Source of the DNA: Aeoliella straminimaris
GTDB taxonomy: Bacteria > Planctomycetota > Planctomycetia > Pirellulales > Lacipirellulaceae
NCBI RefSeq assembly: GCF_024054565.1
Contig: NZ_JAMXLR010000026.1
Span: 1-64,000, forward strand
Length of the DNA stretch: 64,000 nucleotides
Reading direction: 5' to 3'
Shown here: positions 20,485 through 31,052 of the stretch, in pieces
Position numbering within the stretch: position 1 is the first letter of the stretch
Layout: every line of letters starts with the position of its first letter
Position numbers and translations under genes: made by a program
The notes under the pieces: model-generated
Databases searched by the model: none
Told to the model about the DNA's origin: nothing
Seen by the model: only the letters and a program-made list of their open reading frames with translations

Positions 20485-21099
20485 TCAGGTGTCGGTCAAC
20501 GCTTGTTCGAGCCGTTCGAGAGCTCGGGTATGACGGCGGCGGGTGGCGGCGAGCGTGGCGTCGGTGGTTTCGGCAATTTCTTTGAGGGACAAGTGTTCGA
20601 GGTAACGCATGGCCAATAGTTCGCGATCGGCCGGACGGAGCCCGTCCAATGCCGTCCGCACGCGCTCACGAAGTTCGTCGTTCACAAGTTTCAGTGCTGG
20701 TCCGGTTTGACTGACCGCCAACAGGTCGACCAACTGCCCGACGGAGTTGTCTGAAATTGGCACCACGGCATCCACCTCGCGCTCGACCGATCGGCGGGCG
20801 GCTTTCAAGTGAGTGCGATGAACTTTGATGAGTCGCTGCCAGGCGATCCGCCGGAGCCAGGGGTAGAACGATATGGGTCGCTCGTCGGCGTACACCGGCA
20901 GCCGCTGGAAGGCTTCGGCGAGTACGTCCTGGACCACGTCCGAGGGATCGACACGGGCAGATAATCGACGGTCCAGATGAACATCGACCATGCGACGCAG
21001 CCGCGGTCGAAAGCGGGTCACTAACTCCTGGGCCGCCGACTGGTCGCCGGCCACCGTCTGTTGGAGCAACTGATCCGTATCTGGTTGTGAGTTGGGCAT
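20485..21099 (-). CDS. ECF sigma factor paired with Ser/Thr kinase
   Basis: The product is a 204-aa sigma-70 family factor. Region 2 includes DPSDVVQDVLAEAFQRL and FYPWLRRIAWQRLIKVHR. Region 4 ends with LRPADRELLAMRYLEHLSLK, EIAETTDATLAATRRRHTR and RALERLEQAL, which form a helix-turn-helix. It is of the planctomycete type found next to membrane Ser/Thr kinases and has no zinc-type anti-sigma gene beside it. It is the first gene of the minus-strand group that continues with the kinase. The ribosome-binding site before ATG 21099 is weak. Targets are unknown; envelope genes are the usual guess for such pairs. Confidence 0.93.
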   Translation of the reverse strand: MPNSQPDTDQLLQQTVAGDQSAAQELVTRFRPRLRRMVDVHLDRRLSARVDPSDVVQDVLAEAFQRLPVYADERPISFYPWLRRIAWQRLIKVHRTHLKAARRSVEREVDAVVPISDNSVGQLVDLLAVSQTGPALKLVNDELRERVRTALDGLRPADRELLAMRYLEHLSLKEIAETTDATLAATRRRHTRALERLEQALTDT

Positions 21100-21522
21100 T
21101 AGCAGTTCGTGGAGGAAGTTTCTCTAGTACTGGTCTGCCGAAAAGTCTCCAAACTAAGACAGCTAAAATCTGAGTTATATAAAGCTGGGCCGCCAAGCGG
21201 TGCCGATTATCGCCCCTAAGTCCCCGCGGGGCAAGTAATTAAGGCGAAACAGGGGTGCTGAGAGAACCGCCGAGATTAATTGTCCTGGGGGCCTCAATCA
21301 CCAACAACTTGAGCGGTTGTTCCGCAGTCTAGAGGGCGGTTCGGGAAACCACGCATACTTTCTGCTGAAGGATGGAGACCTTGTAACTCTGCTGCCGCAA
21401 GGCCGCCGATGCCGTGGCAGGACGCCTGGATTCTGTCGCTATTCTCGGCGACGAACTAGGTGCGGGGCTTAGTCGGCCTGGCATCGGCAAAGTACGCCAG
21501 CACGTCGAACTCCTCCGCACGC
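21100..21522. other. Intergenic with gene debris, no intact gene
   Basis: No intact gene is present. The minus strand has a short readable stretch (AERAEEFDVLAYFADARP) followed by a stop, possibly debris of a larger gene. The upstream region of the sigma gene also lies here. Confidence 0.4.
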
Positions 21523-21741
21523 TCAGCGTCGACAGTGCGGCGAATTTGCGATTACTTCGCCACTTTCTGCGCCGCAGTTGGTGTGGCACGGGCCGAGACT
21601 CGCCTGGTCCAAACATAGGCCACTGTTTTCCTTTCGCCGGCGAGTCAAAATCTGCGTCGACACGCCGATCTGCTTTGCCGCCAGTTCCTGCGTGGTCCCC
21701 TCTGGCATCAATACCTCCGCTTCGCGAGGCTTGAGGATCAT
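21523..21741 (-). pseudogene. IS3-type OrfA transposase N-terminal remnant
   Basis: The reading KPREAEVLMPEGTTQELAAK followed by QIGVSTQILTRRRKENSGL matches the helix-turn-helix start of IS3-family OrfA proteins. After CLDQ the sequence departs from the family, and the frame ends without the usual leucine-zipper helix. No OrfB and no clear inverted repeats are visible. This is a truncated insertion-sequence scar between the sigma gene and the BCCT transporter gene. Confidence 0.55.
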
Positions 21742-21829
21742 CTCATCGGCGTTGTACTATTCACCTCGTGCCACCCTAAATCTCCCTAAAATTGCGTCGT
21801 AAGCCGAGATTATTCATCACGGAATGGAC

Positions 21830-23380
21830 TCACTTGAGGGGGCTGGGGCAAGACGCCACTATTGGTTCTTCGCGGATCAGGGATCGCGCCACCGAGAAGC
21901 ATATCAGTAGCAGGATCACTGCCAGTGGCAGACCAGTCATAATCTGGAACGCTCGCATCGGGGCAATGCCTCCACCGAGCAGCAGAACGGCAGCGACAAC
22001 TCCTTCAAGCGTGGCCCAGAACACACGTTGACGCTTCGGTGGATTTCGGTCACCGCCCGATGCTATGTAGTCAATTACAAGCGACGCCGAATCGGAAGAA
22101 GTTACGAAGAACACAATGATTACGACTAAGGATACAGCTGACAGCGCAGTGGACGCCGGGAAGTCATTGAAGAACACAAAAATGGCAATGGAGAAGTTGT
22201 CCGTTACGGCCGTCACTAGCTCCGTGTCGCCATTCTCGACGCGATCAATGCCCATTCCACCAAAAACGCAAAACCACACACATGTCACCAGCGTGGGCAG
22301 CAATAGAACACCAAGCATGAACTCGCGGATTGTTCGGCCTTTTGAGATCCGGGCTAAAAACAGGCCAACGAAGGGCGACCATGCAATCCACCATCCCCAA
22401 TAGAACAACGTCCAATCCGATTGCCATTCCACCGATCCCCCAAAGCTGGAAACAAGTGCATGCTCGAAGACGGTTCGTAGGTAGTTGCCCCCGTACACAA
22501 ATATCGATTCCAGTCCAACTGATGTCGGCCCCGCAATGATGACATATAGCCATAACGGTATCGCCATCAGTATTGCGAGTTTGCTGAGGAGCTTGATGCC
22601 TCGGTCGAGCCCGCTTACGACTGATGCAGTTGCAAGTGCGGTGATGAACACGATAAGCAGGATTTGAACGCGTACCGAGTGTTCAATTCCAGTGAGGTGA
22701 GATAAGCCCGCATTGAGTTGTTGCGCACCGAAGCCGAGACTTGTAGCCACTCCGAACATAGTACCAAGTATGGCGAATATGTCTACGATACCGCCAATCA
22801 ATCCATGCGTCTTCTTTCCAAGAACGGGGAATAGCACCGCTCGAAAAGTCAGCAGCTGGCCTCGGCGATAGGCGGCGTGGGCCATTCCAAGACCGGCCAC
22901 TGCAAAGATACACCAACCATGGAGACCCCAGTGAAGCAAGGTGATGTCCATTGCCAGGAGTGCCGTTTGCTCTGCACTCGCAGTTTGCACAGGTGGAGTC
23001 TCTAAGTGTGTGATCGGTTCGGCGACGGACCAAAACAAGATGCCAATGCCCATTCCGGCACTGAACAGCATGGAGAACCAAGTTAGGTAGCCGAATTCTG
23101 GGTGATCCTCCGGCTTGCCAAGCTTGACCTTTCCGTATTTTGTGCAGCACAGAACCAGGCAGAATATCAAACAAAGGGTAACCGTCGTATGATAGAACCA
23201 GCCCATCGAACTGCTAATCAATGACTGAGCAGTGCCGAAAATGCGTACCGCAGTCTTGGTGAACACGATGCCAAACAGCACGAACCCCGCGATAAGCAAT
23301 GCGGAGGTAAAGAACACTCCAGGATCAGTTTTGAGTTGGAGTAGTTTTGTGAATCTCTCTACAACTCTTGGACGTTTCAT
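21830..23380 (-). CDS. BCCT-family transporter (betaine/choline/carnitine type)
   Basis: The product of 516 aa has about twelve hydrophobic segments, the normal size for the family. Diagnostic motifs are present: GMGIGILFWSVAEPITH in the substrate and sodium region, SGLDRGIKLLSKLAI, and the signature WTLFYWGWWIAWSPFVGLFL followed by ARISKGRTIREF. BCCT carriers import quaternary ammonium compounds such as glycine betaine, choline or carnitine, usually with sodium or protons, for osmoprotection or nutrition. The N- and C-terminal extensions are short, so the long osmosensing C-terminal domain of BetP is absent. AGGGA lies just upstream of ATG 23380. It is divergent from the sulfotransferase-like gene with about 146 bp between them, so the two probably have back-to-back promoters. 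Exact substrate not predictable. Confidence 0.95.
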   Translation of the reverse strand: MKRPRVVERFTKLLQLKTDPGVFFTSALLIAGFVLFGIVFTKTAVRIFGTAQSLISSSMGWFYHTTVTLCLIFCLVLCCTKYGKVKLGKPEDHPEFGYLTWFSMLFSAGMGIGILFWSVAEPITHLETPPVQTASAEQTALLAMDITLLHWGLHGWCIFAVAGLGMAHAAYRRGQLLTFRAVLFPVLGKKTHGLIGGIVDIFAILGTMFGVATSLGFGAQQLNAGLSHLTGIEHSVRVQILLIVFITALATASVVSGLDRGIKLLSKLAILMAIPLWLYVIIAGPTSVGLESIFVYGGNYLRTVFEHALVSSFGGSVEWQSDWTLFYWGWWIAWSPFVGLFLARISKGRTIREFMLGVLLLPTLVTCVWFCVFGGMGIDRVENGDTELVTAVTDNFSIAIFVFFNDFPASTALSAVSLVVIIVFFVTSSDSASLVIDYIASGGDRNPPKRQRVFWATLEGVVAAVLLLGGGIAPMRAFQIMTGLPLAVILLLICFSVARSLIREEPIVASCPSPLK

Positions 23381-23526
23381 AATCCCTAATCTTGCCTAAG
23401 TAGCCGTTCATGAAAATAGAGAGTGCTGCTAGTCTAGCCTATCCTCGCCGATTCATCGACCGTCGCACGCAAATCAGCTGCGGAACGATCTTGAAAGAAC
23501 CGCATTCCACACGTTAGGAGGTGCTT

Positions 23527-24255
23527 ATGAAGAGAATCATTGCTCTATGGGCGCATCCGCGATCGAGATCGACTGCGCTTGAGAGAGTGTTTATGGAGCG
23601 TGGTGACTTCCACGTGATTCACGAACCTTTCGCCGCTCTGTATTATCTGCATGAGCAACGAGCTGCGGCCGTAGAAGCCGAATTGGACACATCGCAGCCG
23701 AGCGACTTTACCGCTATTCGCGATCGCATTCTGAACCACTCTCAGACCTCAAACGTGTTCTTTAAAGACATGTGTTACCACTGTCACGATCATCTAATCG
23801 ATGACAAGACGATGCTTGAAAAAGTCGACCATGTCTTTCTCGTCCGCGATCCCAAACCGACCATAGCATCGCATTTCGCCAAAAACCCAGACGTTACGAT
23901 GGAGGAGATCGGCTACGAACGGCAAGCCAGCCTCTTCGATGTAGTCCATCGCGTTGAAGGCTCTCCTCCTATCGTTGTTTGTGCTGAAACTCTGGTGGCC
24001 GAACCTACATTGATTCTCTCAGAACTATGCCAACGATTGGGAATTCCCCACTATCCAGAAGCCATTCGTTGGTCGTCTGGTCAGCAAGAAGAGTGGAAAG
24101 ACTGGCAATCATGGCACGAGGGAGTGGCAGACAGCCAAGGACTCAGCCGACAACACACCCGCTACGATAGGACGGTCGATAATGATCAAGCGTTGGCGCG
24201 CTTTTACCAATACCACCTACCTTTCTACCGACATATGTACCGTTACCGTATTTAA
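23527..24255 (+). CDS. Sulfotransferase-like protein
   Basis: The product of 242 aa has an N-terminal HPRSRSTALERVF stretch, where the PAPS 5'-phosphosulfate loop of sulfotransferases lies, and VDHVFLVRDPKPTIASHF, where the 3'-phosphate-binding motif lies. No signal peptide is seen. The acceptor is unknown; members of this branch are often annotated only as sulfotransferase-like or P-loop proteins. AGGAGG at 23516-23521 is 5 nt from ATG 23527, which decides for this start over the in-frame GTG at 23521. It is divergent from the BCCT transporter gene and has no co-oriented partner. Confidence 0.85.
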   Translation: MKRIIALWAHPRSRSTALERVFMERGDFHVIHEPFAALYYLHEQRAAAVEAELDTSQPSDFTAIRDRILNHSQTSNVFFKDMCYHCHDHLIDDKTMLEKVDHVFLVRDPKPTIASHFAKNPDVTMEEIGYERQASLFDVVHRVEGSPPIVVCAETLVAEPTLILSELCQRLGIPHYPEAIRWSSGQQEEWKDWQSWHEGVADSQGLSRQHTRYDRTVDNDQALARFYQYHLPFYRHMYRYRI

Positions 24256-24488
24256 CCGCACCGGGCGCGGTAGTCAGGTCCATTCTAAGACAATAGCTAC
24301 CTTGCTTTCCCAAGTTGGCCACAGAGTGGGGTAACGTCATGGGGCTGTGGAGCGGCGTCGATGAGGCCGTGGTCCGACGTCAGTGAGTAGAAAACTACAT
24401 GACCAGTGAAGAACGTTCGGTAGCCGACGACGACGTCCGCGACCTGCTGACCGGCTCGGCCGGTACGGTGACCATTAGCTTGGCTTGC

Positions 24489-25679
24489 TCACTGCGTTTG
24501 AAATGGTTGATGCCAGGGGCTCCAGGCTGACCACTTACCGGAGTCGCTCTGCTGGCGAACGCGACAATAGTAGATGCTCTCAGCATCGAGCTGATGTTTT
24601 CCCTCAAGTGCGCCACTAAATTGCCCTGTATCCGTCCCAATTCTCAGTCGGTCCCGCGCGTCGCTTGGTGTGGACCTCCAAACAGGTTTGTCTCCTGAGC
24701 TGTCAGTGGCAATCTCGACTTGCCATGCTCGTTGGGCCCCTGGACCTCGATATGGTGTTTTGATCAAGACTGGATTCTTAGAGCAGGCGACCGGACCGAT
24801 CGGTTGGGTCGAGACGACGAAGTTGTCAATCCAACGAGCCTGATCGACAGGGGAGCCCTCGTTCCAATAGGCCTCGAGAAACACTGCGTTGATGCCGCGC
24901 TCGCTAAAAGTTCCTCGCCAATCTAGATTCCGTCTCTCCGCTTCCAGTCGGCCATCAATCCATAGTTGGTTCAATCCATCCTGCCTGCCAGGAGTGTTCA
25001 GCTTAGCACGGGCTTCGACACAGACCCACCAGCCTGCCCCATCTTCGCCGTGTAGTTTGAATCGCGATGCCGGTTTGTTCCCAAGCCAGTGCAAGTTCTC
25101 AAAGTCGTTGTACTTCGTGGTGACCACTCTACCCTTTTGGACTCCCGATGCTGGATCCAATGTGAGAGCCTCCCCACTGCTCCAGACGTGCGCAATCATC
25201 GACTGCCGCCAATCGGGTGGCACCAGGCTCGTCGCGCGGGAGAGTTTCGCCGCCCCGCCCCCTGTCCAATCCCACGGATGCTTTACGTAGATTCGCCAGT
25301 AGACATCGGTGAACTTGTCCTCACCGCGAACGACTTTAGATCGATAAGTGGGCGAGTCACCAAAGAAGACTTTGCGACCGCCGATACCGCGACTTCCTTG
25401 CGGATAGTCCATGCGAAGCGATTTGCCGACGCCGCCGAAGTGTGGCCGATCGACTATGTCACCGCTCGACTCGGCATAGCGCGACTGCTCTTCGGCGTTG
25501 TCGAAATCATCGAACCAGATCACCGCCGAATCAGTCTCAGCTGGCTGCAGATCAAGAACGCCCACACTGTCGATCCGCGGTGGTTCTGGTACAACTTGGG
25601 TCGTTCCAATTGAACAACGAAGCACCAGCCAACCACAGATAACTGACAAATAAATCAATGACCGAATCAATTGCTTCAT
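24489..25679 (-). CDS. Secreted ConA-like (polysaccharide-lyase-like) protein
   Basis: The product of 396 aa begins with a signal-peptide-like stretch (LIRSLIYLSVICGWLVL). The central part (about 60-290) reads like a jelly-roll fold: FTDVYWRIYVKHPWDW, an AKLSRATS segment, VVTTKYNDFENLHW, WWVCVEARAKLNTPGRQDG and LNQLWIDGRLEAERRNL. This pattern is found in polysaccharide-lyase and glucan-binding proteins. The last 100 residues resemble a fibronectin-III/Ig-like domain with YYCRVRQQSDSGKWSAWS. A substrate cannot be read from the sequence, and I cannot point to catalytic residues with confidence. It is convergent with the sulfotransferase-like gene. Sulfated polysaccharide metabolism is common in marine planctomycetes, but the link is only by position. 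Confidence 0.7.
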   Translation of the reverse strand: MKQLIRSLIYLSVICGWLVLRCSIGTTQVVPEPPRIDSVGVLDLQPAETDSAVIWFDDFDNAEEQSRYAESSGDIVDRPHFGGVGKSLRMDYPQGSRGIGGRKVFFGDSPTYRSKVVRGEDKFTDVYWRIYVKHPWDWTGGGAAKLSRATSLVPPDWRQSMIAHVWSSGEALTLDPASGVQKGRVVTTKYNDFENLHWLGNKPASRFKLHGEDGAGWWVCVEARAKLNTPGRQDGLNQLWIDGRLEAERRNLDWRGTFSERGINAVFLEAYWNEGSPVDQARWIDNFVVSTQPIGPVACSKNPVLIKTPYRGPGAQRAWQVEIATDSSGDKPVWRSTPSDARDRLRIGTDTGQFSGALEGKHQLDAESIYYCRVRQQSDSGKWSAWSPWHQPFQTQ

Positions 25680-25947
25680 CTCGTGGTTCTTCTCAACATT
25701 GGAGCCGGAATCCCAAAGATCTGATTGTCCAATCCGAGCGGTCTTGAATTCTAGCTGTACTCCGACGATTAGTGGCCCTGCATTATAGTCAATTGCAACT
25801 TGTAAAAGTAACAGGTCGACATCGGATCAGAACTAACAAGTCCTTTGACCCTTCATACGCCGATAAGCACACGAATGGGCGGTGACGTGGGGCGTGCACC
25901 GCCTGCGTACAGCCAATCCCATTCCACCAACGATGGTTGTAGCCTCA

Positions 25948-26814
25948 CTAACCAAGTAGCGGGAAGAACTGCCCAGAAAGTGGCTCACCCTGTGGGATCA
26001 CCGGTACGCCTTCGAGGAGTGGTTCGTCCGTATCGCTCTTCACGCCATCGGCTACGAGGTTGACTACCGCCACACGCCGTGGTCGATCGCTAAGATTGGC
26101 CTGCGATCCATGGACCGTCAACGGATGATGAAACGTCGCCTCGCCACGGCGCGCCTTCACCACCACGGGGTTCTCAAGGGCATCGCACTGTTCGTCTGTC
26201 AGCAACTTTCGAATGCCGTCCATATTGCCGGCTAGGTCTCCTTGCGGCAACAAGTCCCAGCGGTGGCTACCAGGTACGTACTGAATCGAGCCGTTTTCTT
26301 CGTCGCAATCGTCCAAAGGCAACCAACAAGTGAGATGCGCCAGCGGTGTGGTGCGGGTCCAATACGAATAGTCTTGATGCCAGGCGACCACCCCACCGTG
26401 GTGGGCGGGCTTGCAGAACAGTTGGTCGTGCCAGAACCGCGGCGTCGCTCCCAGCAACTGTCTTGCCGCTGCCACCAGCCGCGCGTTCCACAAGAGGTCG
26501 TGAAAGCCTGGTCGAAGTCGCCACGCCCCCAGGGCATGGAACAATGCGGTCTCCGGCGTGGTCGACTCGTTCGTATGGTACTCGTACCACAGCTCGTGGC
26601 CGTCATGATCGGGCGCAAAGAACTCTTCGAGCTCTTCGCACAACGCGTCACACTGCATGTCGGTAAGTAGTTGTACACCGGTGATGAACCCGTCGCGCTC
26701 GAATTGCGCGAGCTGCCCTTCAGTCAGCACCTCGCTGGGCACCGAGATCGGCTCGCTAAACAGTGGGCCGATAGGGTGATGTACTAAAGACAAGTCCTGC
26801 ACGGGGCGGGTCAT
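25948..26814 (-). CDS. Phytanoyl-CoA dioxygenase (PhyH) family protein
   Basis: The product of 288 aa is a non-haem Fe(II)/2-oxoglutarate dioxygenase. The metal triad is visible: His146 and Asp148 in AWHQDYSYW and His235 in PLTVHGSQANLSDRPRR. The following Arg residues are placed to bind 2-oxoglutarate. CWLPLDDCDEENGSIQYVPG and SHRW are typical PhyH segments. The length is normal and there is no signal peptide. GGGAG lies about 8 nt before ATG 26814. The substrate cannot be inferred; the family covers lipids and many small molecules. It follows the hybrid kinase gene on the same strand but is separated by about 230 bp, so co-transcription is uncertain. Confidence 0.93.
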   Translation of the reverse strand: MTRPVQDLSLVHHPIGPLFSEPISVPSEVLTEGQLAQFERDGFITGVQLLTDMQCDALCEELEEFFAPDHDGHELWYEYHTNESTTPETALFHALGAWRLRPGFHDLLWNARLVAAARQLLGATPRFWHDQLFCKPAHHGGVVAWHQDYSYWTRTTPLAHLTCWLPLDDCDEENGSIQYVPGSHRWDLLPQGDLAGNMDGIRKLLTDEQCDALENPVVVKARRGEATFHHPLTVHGSQANLSDRPRRVAVVNLVADGVKSDTDEPLLEGVPVIPQGEPLSGQFFPLLG

Positions 26815-27045
26815 TCGTCATGCTCCCTTAGCCATGGTTCGCCAAATCGAAGCGCCGGAAACCATTCCCGGCTAAGCAGGTGCGTTCGACGACCCATTCT
26901 AGGCCGATCCTGCCTGCTCGTCATAGGTCTCTCTGATGGCCCGGGACTGCGATCGAGACTTTGCCACCGGCCCCCTCCCATAGCAAGGCAAGGGCCCGCG
27001 CGATTGTTCGCGATGGATTTCTCAGAGGGTGTACGGGATGGATCG

Positions 27046-30000
27046 CTATCCAACTGCTGAGCTCGACTGGATTTCAGGGTGGATCATCTCGTCGACCGAG
27101 AGCAGTTCTTCCTGGAGTCGCTTGGCACAGTCGATACTCGCATGTACCGCCTCCTGCAGTTCAACGAGCAGGTCGGTTAGCAAGCGTGTTTCGCTGGCTC
27201 GGCTCGCAGTTTCCGCATCGCAGGCAACCGCACGGACGGCATCCGCACAAGCGACGCCTGCTATGCCTTTTAGCGAGTGGGCCGCCTGGCGGGCGGCGTC
27301 GAAGTCGCGTTGTTGTGTTGCTTCGAGAACTTCTGTCAGACGCATGGGAACGTCTCTCACGAACGACGTCAGCATGTCGCAGGCAAACTGCCGGTCGCCC
27401 GCGCACCGGGCCAGGATCGCCTGGCGGCAGATTGGCGAATCGTCTAGTTCAATAGGGGCTTTCGACAGCGTTGAGAGCAATGGGCTTGGCCTACCTGGTT
27501 GTAATTTGTCCAACGCTTCCCGCAGGACTTGCCGTAAATCTTCAATGGTAAAAGGTTTGGCCAGATAGCAGTCCATACCGCTCGCGTGGCACAACTCGAT
27601 ATCGCCCTGCATGGCATTTGCCGTCAACGCGATGATTGGCACCGGAGGCAAGCCCAGCTGCGCCTCGCGGTCGCGAAGTCGCATCGTGGCCTCGTATCCA
27701 TCCATTGCGGGCATCTGGCAGTCCATCAGAATGGCGTCGTACCCTACCGCGAAACTCATGGCGAGCGCTTCCTCGCCGTTGCCGGCAATGTCGCACTGCC
27801 ACCCCAAACGCAGCAAAGCCTCGCTTGTAAATAGTTGATTCGTTTCGTTGTCGTCAACCACCAGAATCTTGCGGCTAGGATGCTGATCCCCGTCTTGGGC
27901 GTAAGTTGATTCGAACAAAAAGGGCTCGTCGACGGAGATCTCGCGAACGACCCGGGCTACGTTTTCCGTTAAGTTCACCTGCCCTAGCGGCGTATCGATC
28001 AACGGAATGACCTTCATACAAGATGGCGTTTCGACGTCACTGCCGATCAGCAGCACGCGTTGCAGATCGCGTTTTTCGGCGGTGGTCAGGAGATACTGGT
28101 AGCCAGTGCGATCGCATATAACCAGATCGCAGTTTCGGCCCCCGTCTTCGCTCAAGTGCATTTGGACCGTCATGCGATGGGCTTCCAGGCAACGACTGGC
28201 GTAGGTGCGATACTCCTCGTCGTCCACGACCAGCCCAACACGCACTCCCTGAAGTGATTCGACGGGCTGCTCTTCAGCTACCTCGGCCGTAGTCGCAAGA
28301 GGTATCGCCAGACGAAACCAGAACTCGGAGCCTTTTCCCTCGGTACTCAGTACGCCGATGTTGCCCCCCATGGCCTCGACCAGGTTGCGACAGATCGCCA
28401 GCCCGAGACCAGTACCGCCGTATTTTCTGTTGATGGAGCGGTCGACCTGAGAGAACTCTTTGAACAGTCGATCCAACTTCTCTTCGGGGATGCCAATGCC
28501 GGTATCGGTGACACTGAATCGGATACGGGCGACATCTTCGGTGATGCTCTCGACGATCGCCTGGCAGTGAATGCTGCCTCGCTTGGTGAACTTGATAGCA
28601 TTGCCCAGCAGGTTAAACAGCACTTGCTGGATACGGGCCCGGTCAGCCCGCAGTGCGATACTGGTGCGGGTATTGATGCTGCGACTGAGCGTCACTTCGG
28701 TGCCGTCGAGCAGCGGCGACATGGAACATACCGCTTCGTCCAGCAGGTCCAGTAGATCGAAGGGATGTTCGTCGAGCTCCAATCCACCGGATTCGATCTT
28801 GGAATAATCCAAGACGTTGTTCACCAGCGACGTGAGGCCCATCGCGTTAGTGCGACATGCTTTGACGAATCGCTGCTGGCGTTTATCCAGCGGCGTATGC
28901 TGCAGCAGTTCGGTCATTCCAATCACCCCGTTGAGTGGGGTGCGCAACTCGTGACTCATCGAAGCGAGGAAGAGGCTCTTGGCCTTGTTGGCGAGTTCTG
29001 CCTCTTCCTTAGCCAACTCCAGGCGATCCCGATACTCTTTTCGCTCGGTAATGTCTCGCACGATGCCCGTAAATAACGTGGCGTTGCCCACCTTCACTTC
29101 GCTAATCGACAACTCGATGGGAAACTCGCTGCCATCCTTTCTCTTGGCCGATAGCTCGCGGGTGGAACCGATAATGCGTTTGCAATTGGTTTTTTGGTAA
29201 GTGGCAAGGTACCGATCATGATAGTCCCGGTGAGGCATCGGCATCAGCATGTTGACGTTGTGCCCAACCAGTTCGTTCTCGGTGTAACCGAACATCTGCG
29301 TGGCCGCTAAGTTGCATACTTGAATGATGCCACACCCGTCGATGGTAATGATGCCATCCGCCGCGGTGTCGAGGATGCTGCGGTTCAGCGCGGACGTCTC
29401 CTGGAACACTTTTTCGTTTTGCCGCGACTCGGAGATGTCGAGACTAATGCCCACCAACGACGCGGGCTCGCCCTGGTGGTCGAGCACCAGTTCGGCATGC
29501 GCCCGGACATGGGTTTCCAGCCAATCGTTTTCTCGCAGTCGAAAATCGGCACGGAACGGGCGGGCCTCCGTTACGCTCGCCACGACCAGTCGCCGAACTC
29601 TCTTGCGATCCTCCGGATGGATTCGGGCGCGGAGTTCCTGGTAATCGATGGGAGCGTCGGCCGCTTCGGGGAGATCGAAGAGCCTGCGCGTCTGTTCGTC
29701 GCATTTCAGCGAACCCGAGGCAATATCGAACTCCCACACGCCGAATTCGCCGGCCTCCAGGGCTCGATTCAGAAACTCTCGAGTCGCGGGCGTTCCGTTG
29801 GTCAGGCTTGTGACTGAGTTCCACAGTCGGGGACTAGCCATGTGACGAATCAGCAACACCGCGCCGCACCAGGCCCCCACGGCGGCCCCCCACTTGAGAC
29901 AATCGGTGGCCCATTGAGATGCCGGCCACCAGTTGGCCAGGGGCTCGGCTAGGAATGTCACCCCACATGCCAGCACCACTACCGCAACCCACTTCAAGGT

Positions 30001-30339
30001 GTCTTCCGGCGGCAGGTCTTGTCGCTTCTTCAGGCCATAGGTGACGAGCAGCAACGTGGCGACGACTGCTCCCGCCAACCCAAGTTCTGGACTTCCAGTC
30101 AGCCAATCGCCCCCTCGGGCCCGGACAAGAATTTCCCCCTCAATGGATGGCTTGTCCGTGGAAGGGAGACTGGCTGGTAGAGTTAAAGCTTCCCGGGTAA
30201 CGGCATGCTCCGCCGACTGATTCGTTGGGGTTTGGAGCGAATGGTAGCGGGCCGTTGCGGTGGAAGTCGCCAGCATGGCTGCGACACAAAGTCCCCAGCG
30301 AAACGTCCATTCGGTGGGTTGAGTGCCTTGCTGTCTCAT
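27046..30339 (-). CDS. Hybrid sensor histidine kinase with PAS, REC and Hpt domains
   Basis: The product of 1097 aa is a BarA-like phosphorelay protein. The order is: N-terminal membrane segments (near residues 20, 90, 120 and 150), two PAS/PAC domains (about 190-310 and 320-435, the second with [12 protein letters not shown] and [12 protein letters not shown]), HisKA with [15 protein letters not shown] near 465, HATPase with [20 protein letters not shown] and [18 protein letters not shown], a poorly conserved receiver-like segment (about 705-820), a full receiver with [11 protein letters not shown] and [19 protein letters not shown], and a C-terminal Hpt with HSLKGIAG. All phosphotransfer residues are present except in the degenerate receiver. 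It sits 122 bp downstream of the ANTAR response regulator on the same strand and may pass phosphate to it. The signal is unknown. Confidence 0.95.
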   Translation of the reverse strand: MRQQGTQPTEWTFRWGLCVAAMLATSTATARYHSLQTPTNQSAEHAVTREALTLPASLPSTDKPSIEGEILVRARGGDWLTGSPELGLAGAVVATLLLVTYGLKKRQDLPPEDTLKWVAVVVLACGVTFLAEPLANWWPASQWATDCLKWGAAVGAWCGAVLLIRHMASPRLWNSVTSLTNGTPATREFLNRALEAGEFGVWEFDIASGSLKCDEQTRRLFDLPEAADAPIDYQELRARIHPEDRKRVRRLVVASVTEARPFRADFRLRENDWLETHVRAHAELVLDHQGEPASLVGISLDISESRQNEKVFQETSALNRSILDTAADGIITIDGCGIIQVCNLAATQMFGYTENELVGHNVNMLMPMPHRDYHDRYLATYQKTNCKRIIGSTRELSAKRKDGSEFPIELSISEVKVGNATLFTGIVRDITERKEYRDRLELAKEEAELANKAKSLFLASMSHELRTPLNGVIGMTELLQHTPLDKRQQRFVKACRTNAMGLTSLVNNVLDYSKIESGGLELDEHPFDLLDLLDEAVCSMSPLLDGTEVTLSRSINTRTSIALRADRARIQQVLFNLLGNAIKFTKRGSIHCQAIVESITEDVARIRFSVTDTGIGIPEEKLDRLFKEFSQVDRSINRKYGGTGLGLAICRNLVEAMGGNIGVLSTEGKGSEFWFRLAIPLATTAEVAEEQPVESLQGVRVGLVVDDEEYRTYASRCLEAHRMTVQMHLSEDGGRNCDLVICDRTGYQYLLTTAEKRDLQRVLLIGSDVETPSCMKVIPLIDTPLGQVNLTENVARVVREISVDEPFLFESTYAQDGDQHPSRKILVVDDNETNQLFTSEALLRLGWQCDIAGNGEEALAMSFAVGYDAILMDCQMPAMDGYEATMRLRDREAQLGLPPVPIIALTANAMQGDIELCHASGMDCYLAKPFTIEDLRQVLREALDKLQPGRPSPLLSTLSKAPIELDDSPICRQAILARCAGDRQFACDMLTSFVRDVPMRLTEVLEATQQRDFDAARQAAHSLKGIAGVACADAVRAVACDAETASRASETRLLTDLLVELQEAVHASIDCAKRLQEELLSVDEMIHPEIQSSSAVG

Positions 30340-30461
30340 GGGGATCTGTCATACGTCGCACATTGCCCGATGGCTGCCGACTAGTGTATTGCTCCGTCAG
30401 CACGGGTTTCCACGCCTACCAATCGACGACCAATTGCTGCTTAGCGGCCAGGGAAATTCGA

Positions 30462-31052
30462 CTACTTCACGGTCAAGGCTTCTTCGGCCAATAGGATGCT
30501 GTTGGCGATGTCCACAAGTTGCTTCCTGTTATCTCGAGCCAGCTTCTGGAGATGGCGAAACGCCACCGATTCATTCATTGACAGTTTTGTCATGATCACG
30601 CCTTTGGCCTTCTCGACAATCTTCCGATTGGCCAGATCTTGACGAAGCGACGCAACATCACTCCTATAAGATTGGATTTCTTCGAATCGTTTTATCGCCA
30701 AGGGAATGGTTGCCCGCAAATCCTCAAAGTCGATCGGTTTTACCAAGTACGCCAGGGCGGAGCTTTCCGCCACCCGCTCCACGAGTTGCTCATCGTGATG
30801 GGATGACAAGATGATCACCGGAGTCTCCGACGAAATGCCGCTCTCCTCTAATGCGGTCAGGCCATCAGGCCCTGGCATCTCGATGTCGGTAATAACCAAA
30901 TCGGGATGCTGCGAACTGCAGCCGGAAATAAGTGCAGCCGCCGAGGAAGCGTTCACCACTACCTCGTATCCAAGTTTCTCCAACGATACGCGGAGAAAGT
31001 CGCGGACGATCTGGTCGTCGTCCGCTATTGCAATTCGCCCCCTGACATCCAT
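30462..31052 (-). CDS. Response regulator with ANTAR RNA-binding output domain
   Basis: The product of 196 aa has an N-terminal receiver (about 5-120) with acidic pocket DDD, phospho-acceptor Asp56 in LVITDIEMPGPDGL and the conserved Lys in AYLVKPIDF. A C-terminal ANTAR helix bundle (about 135-190) reads NRKIVEKAKGVIMTK, LSMNESVAFRHLQKLARDNR and KQLVDIANSILLAEE. ANTAR proteins (AmiR, NasR, EutV) bind paired RNA hairpins in leaders and prevent termination, so this regulator should act on RNA. It is first in the minus-strand pair with the hybrid kinase. On the other side, 373 bp away and divergent, is an intrinsic terminator in the leader of the Tad operon, which makes that operon a candidate target. 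Confidence 0.93.
   Translation of the reverse strand: MDVRGRIAIADDDQIVRDFLRVSLEKLGYEVVVNASSAAALISGCSSQHPDLVITDIEMPGPDGLTALEESGISSETPVIILSSHHDEQLVERVAESSALAYLVKPIDFEDLRATIPLAIKRFEEIQSYRSDVASLRQDLANRKIVEKAKGVIMTKLSMNESVAFRHLQKLARDNRKQLVDIANSILLAEEALTVK

Noticed and set aside
21329..21540. AERAEEFDVLAYFADARP stretch, resembling the C-terminus of type I restriction R subunits
   Set aside because: Too short, interrupted by a stop and without helicase motifs; I would not claim a restriction gene from it.
24256..24488. Short reading frame MTSEERSVADDDVRDLLTGS near 24400
   Set aside because: Short, overlapping the 3' end of the secreted ConA-like gene, with no ribosome-binding site.
26811..27053. 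80-codon frame between the dioxygenase and hybrid kinase genes
   Set aside because: Low-complexity, Arg/Ser/Pro-rich and overlapping the starts and ends of both real genes.
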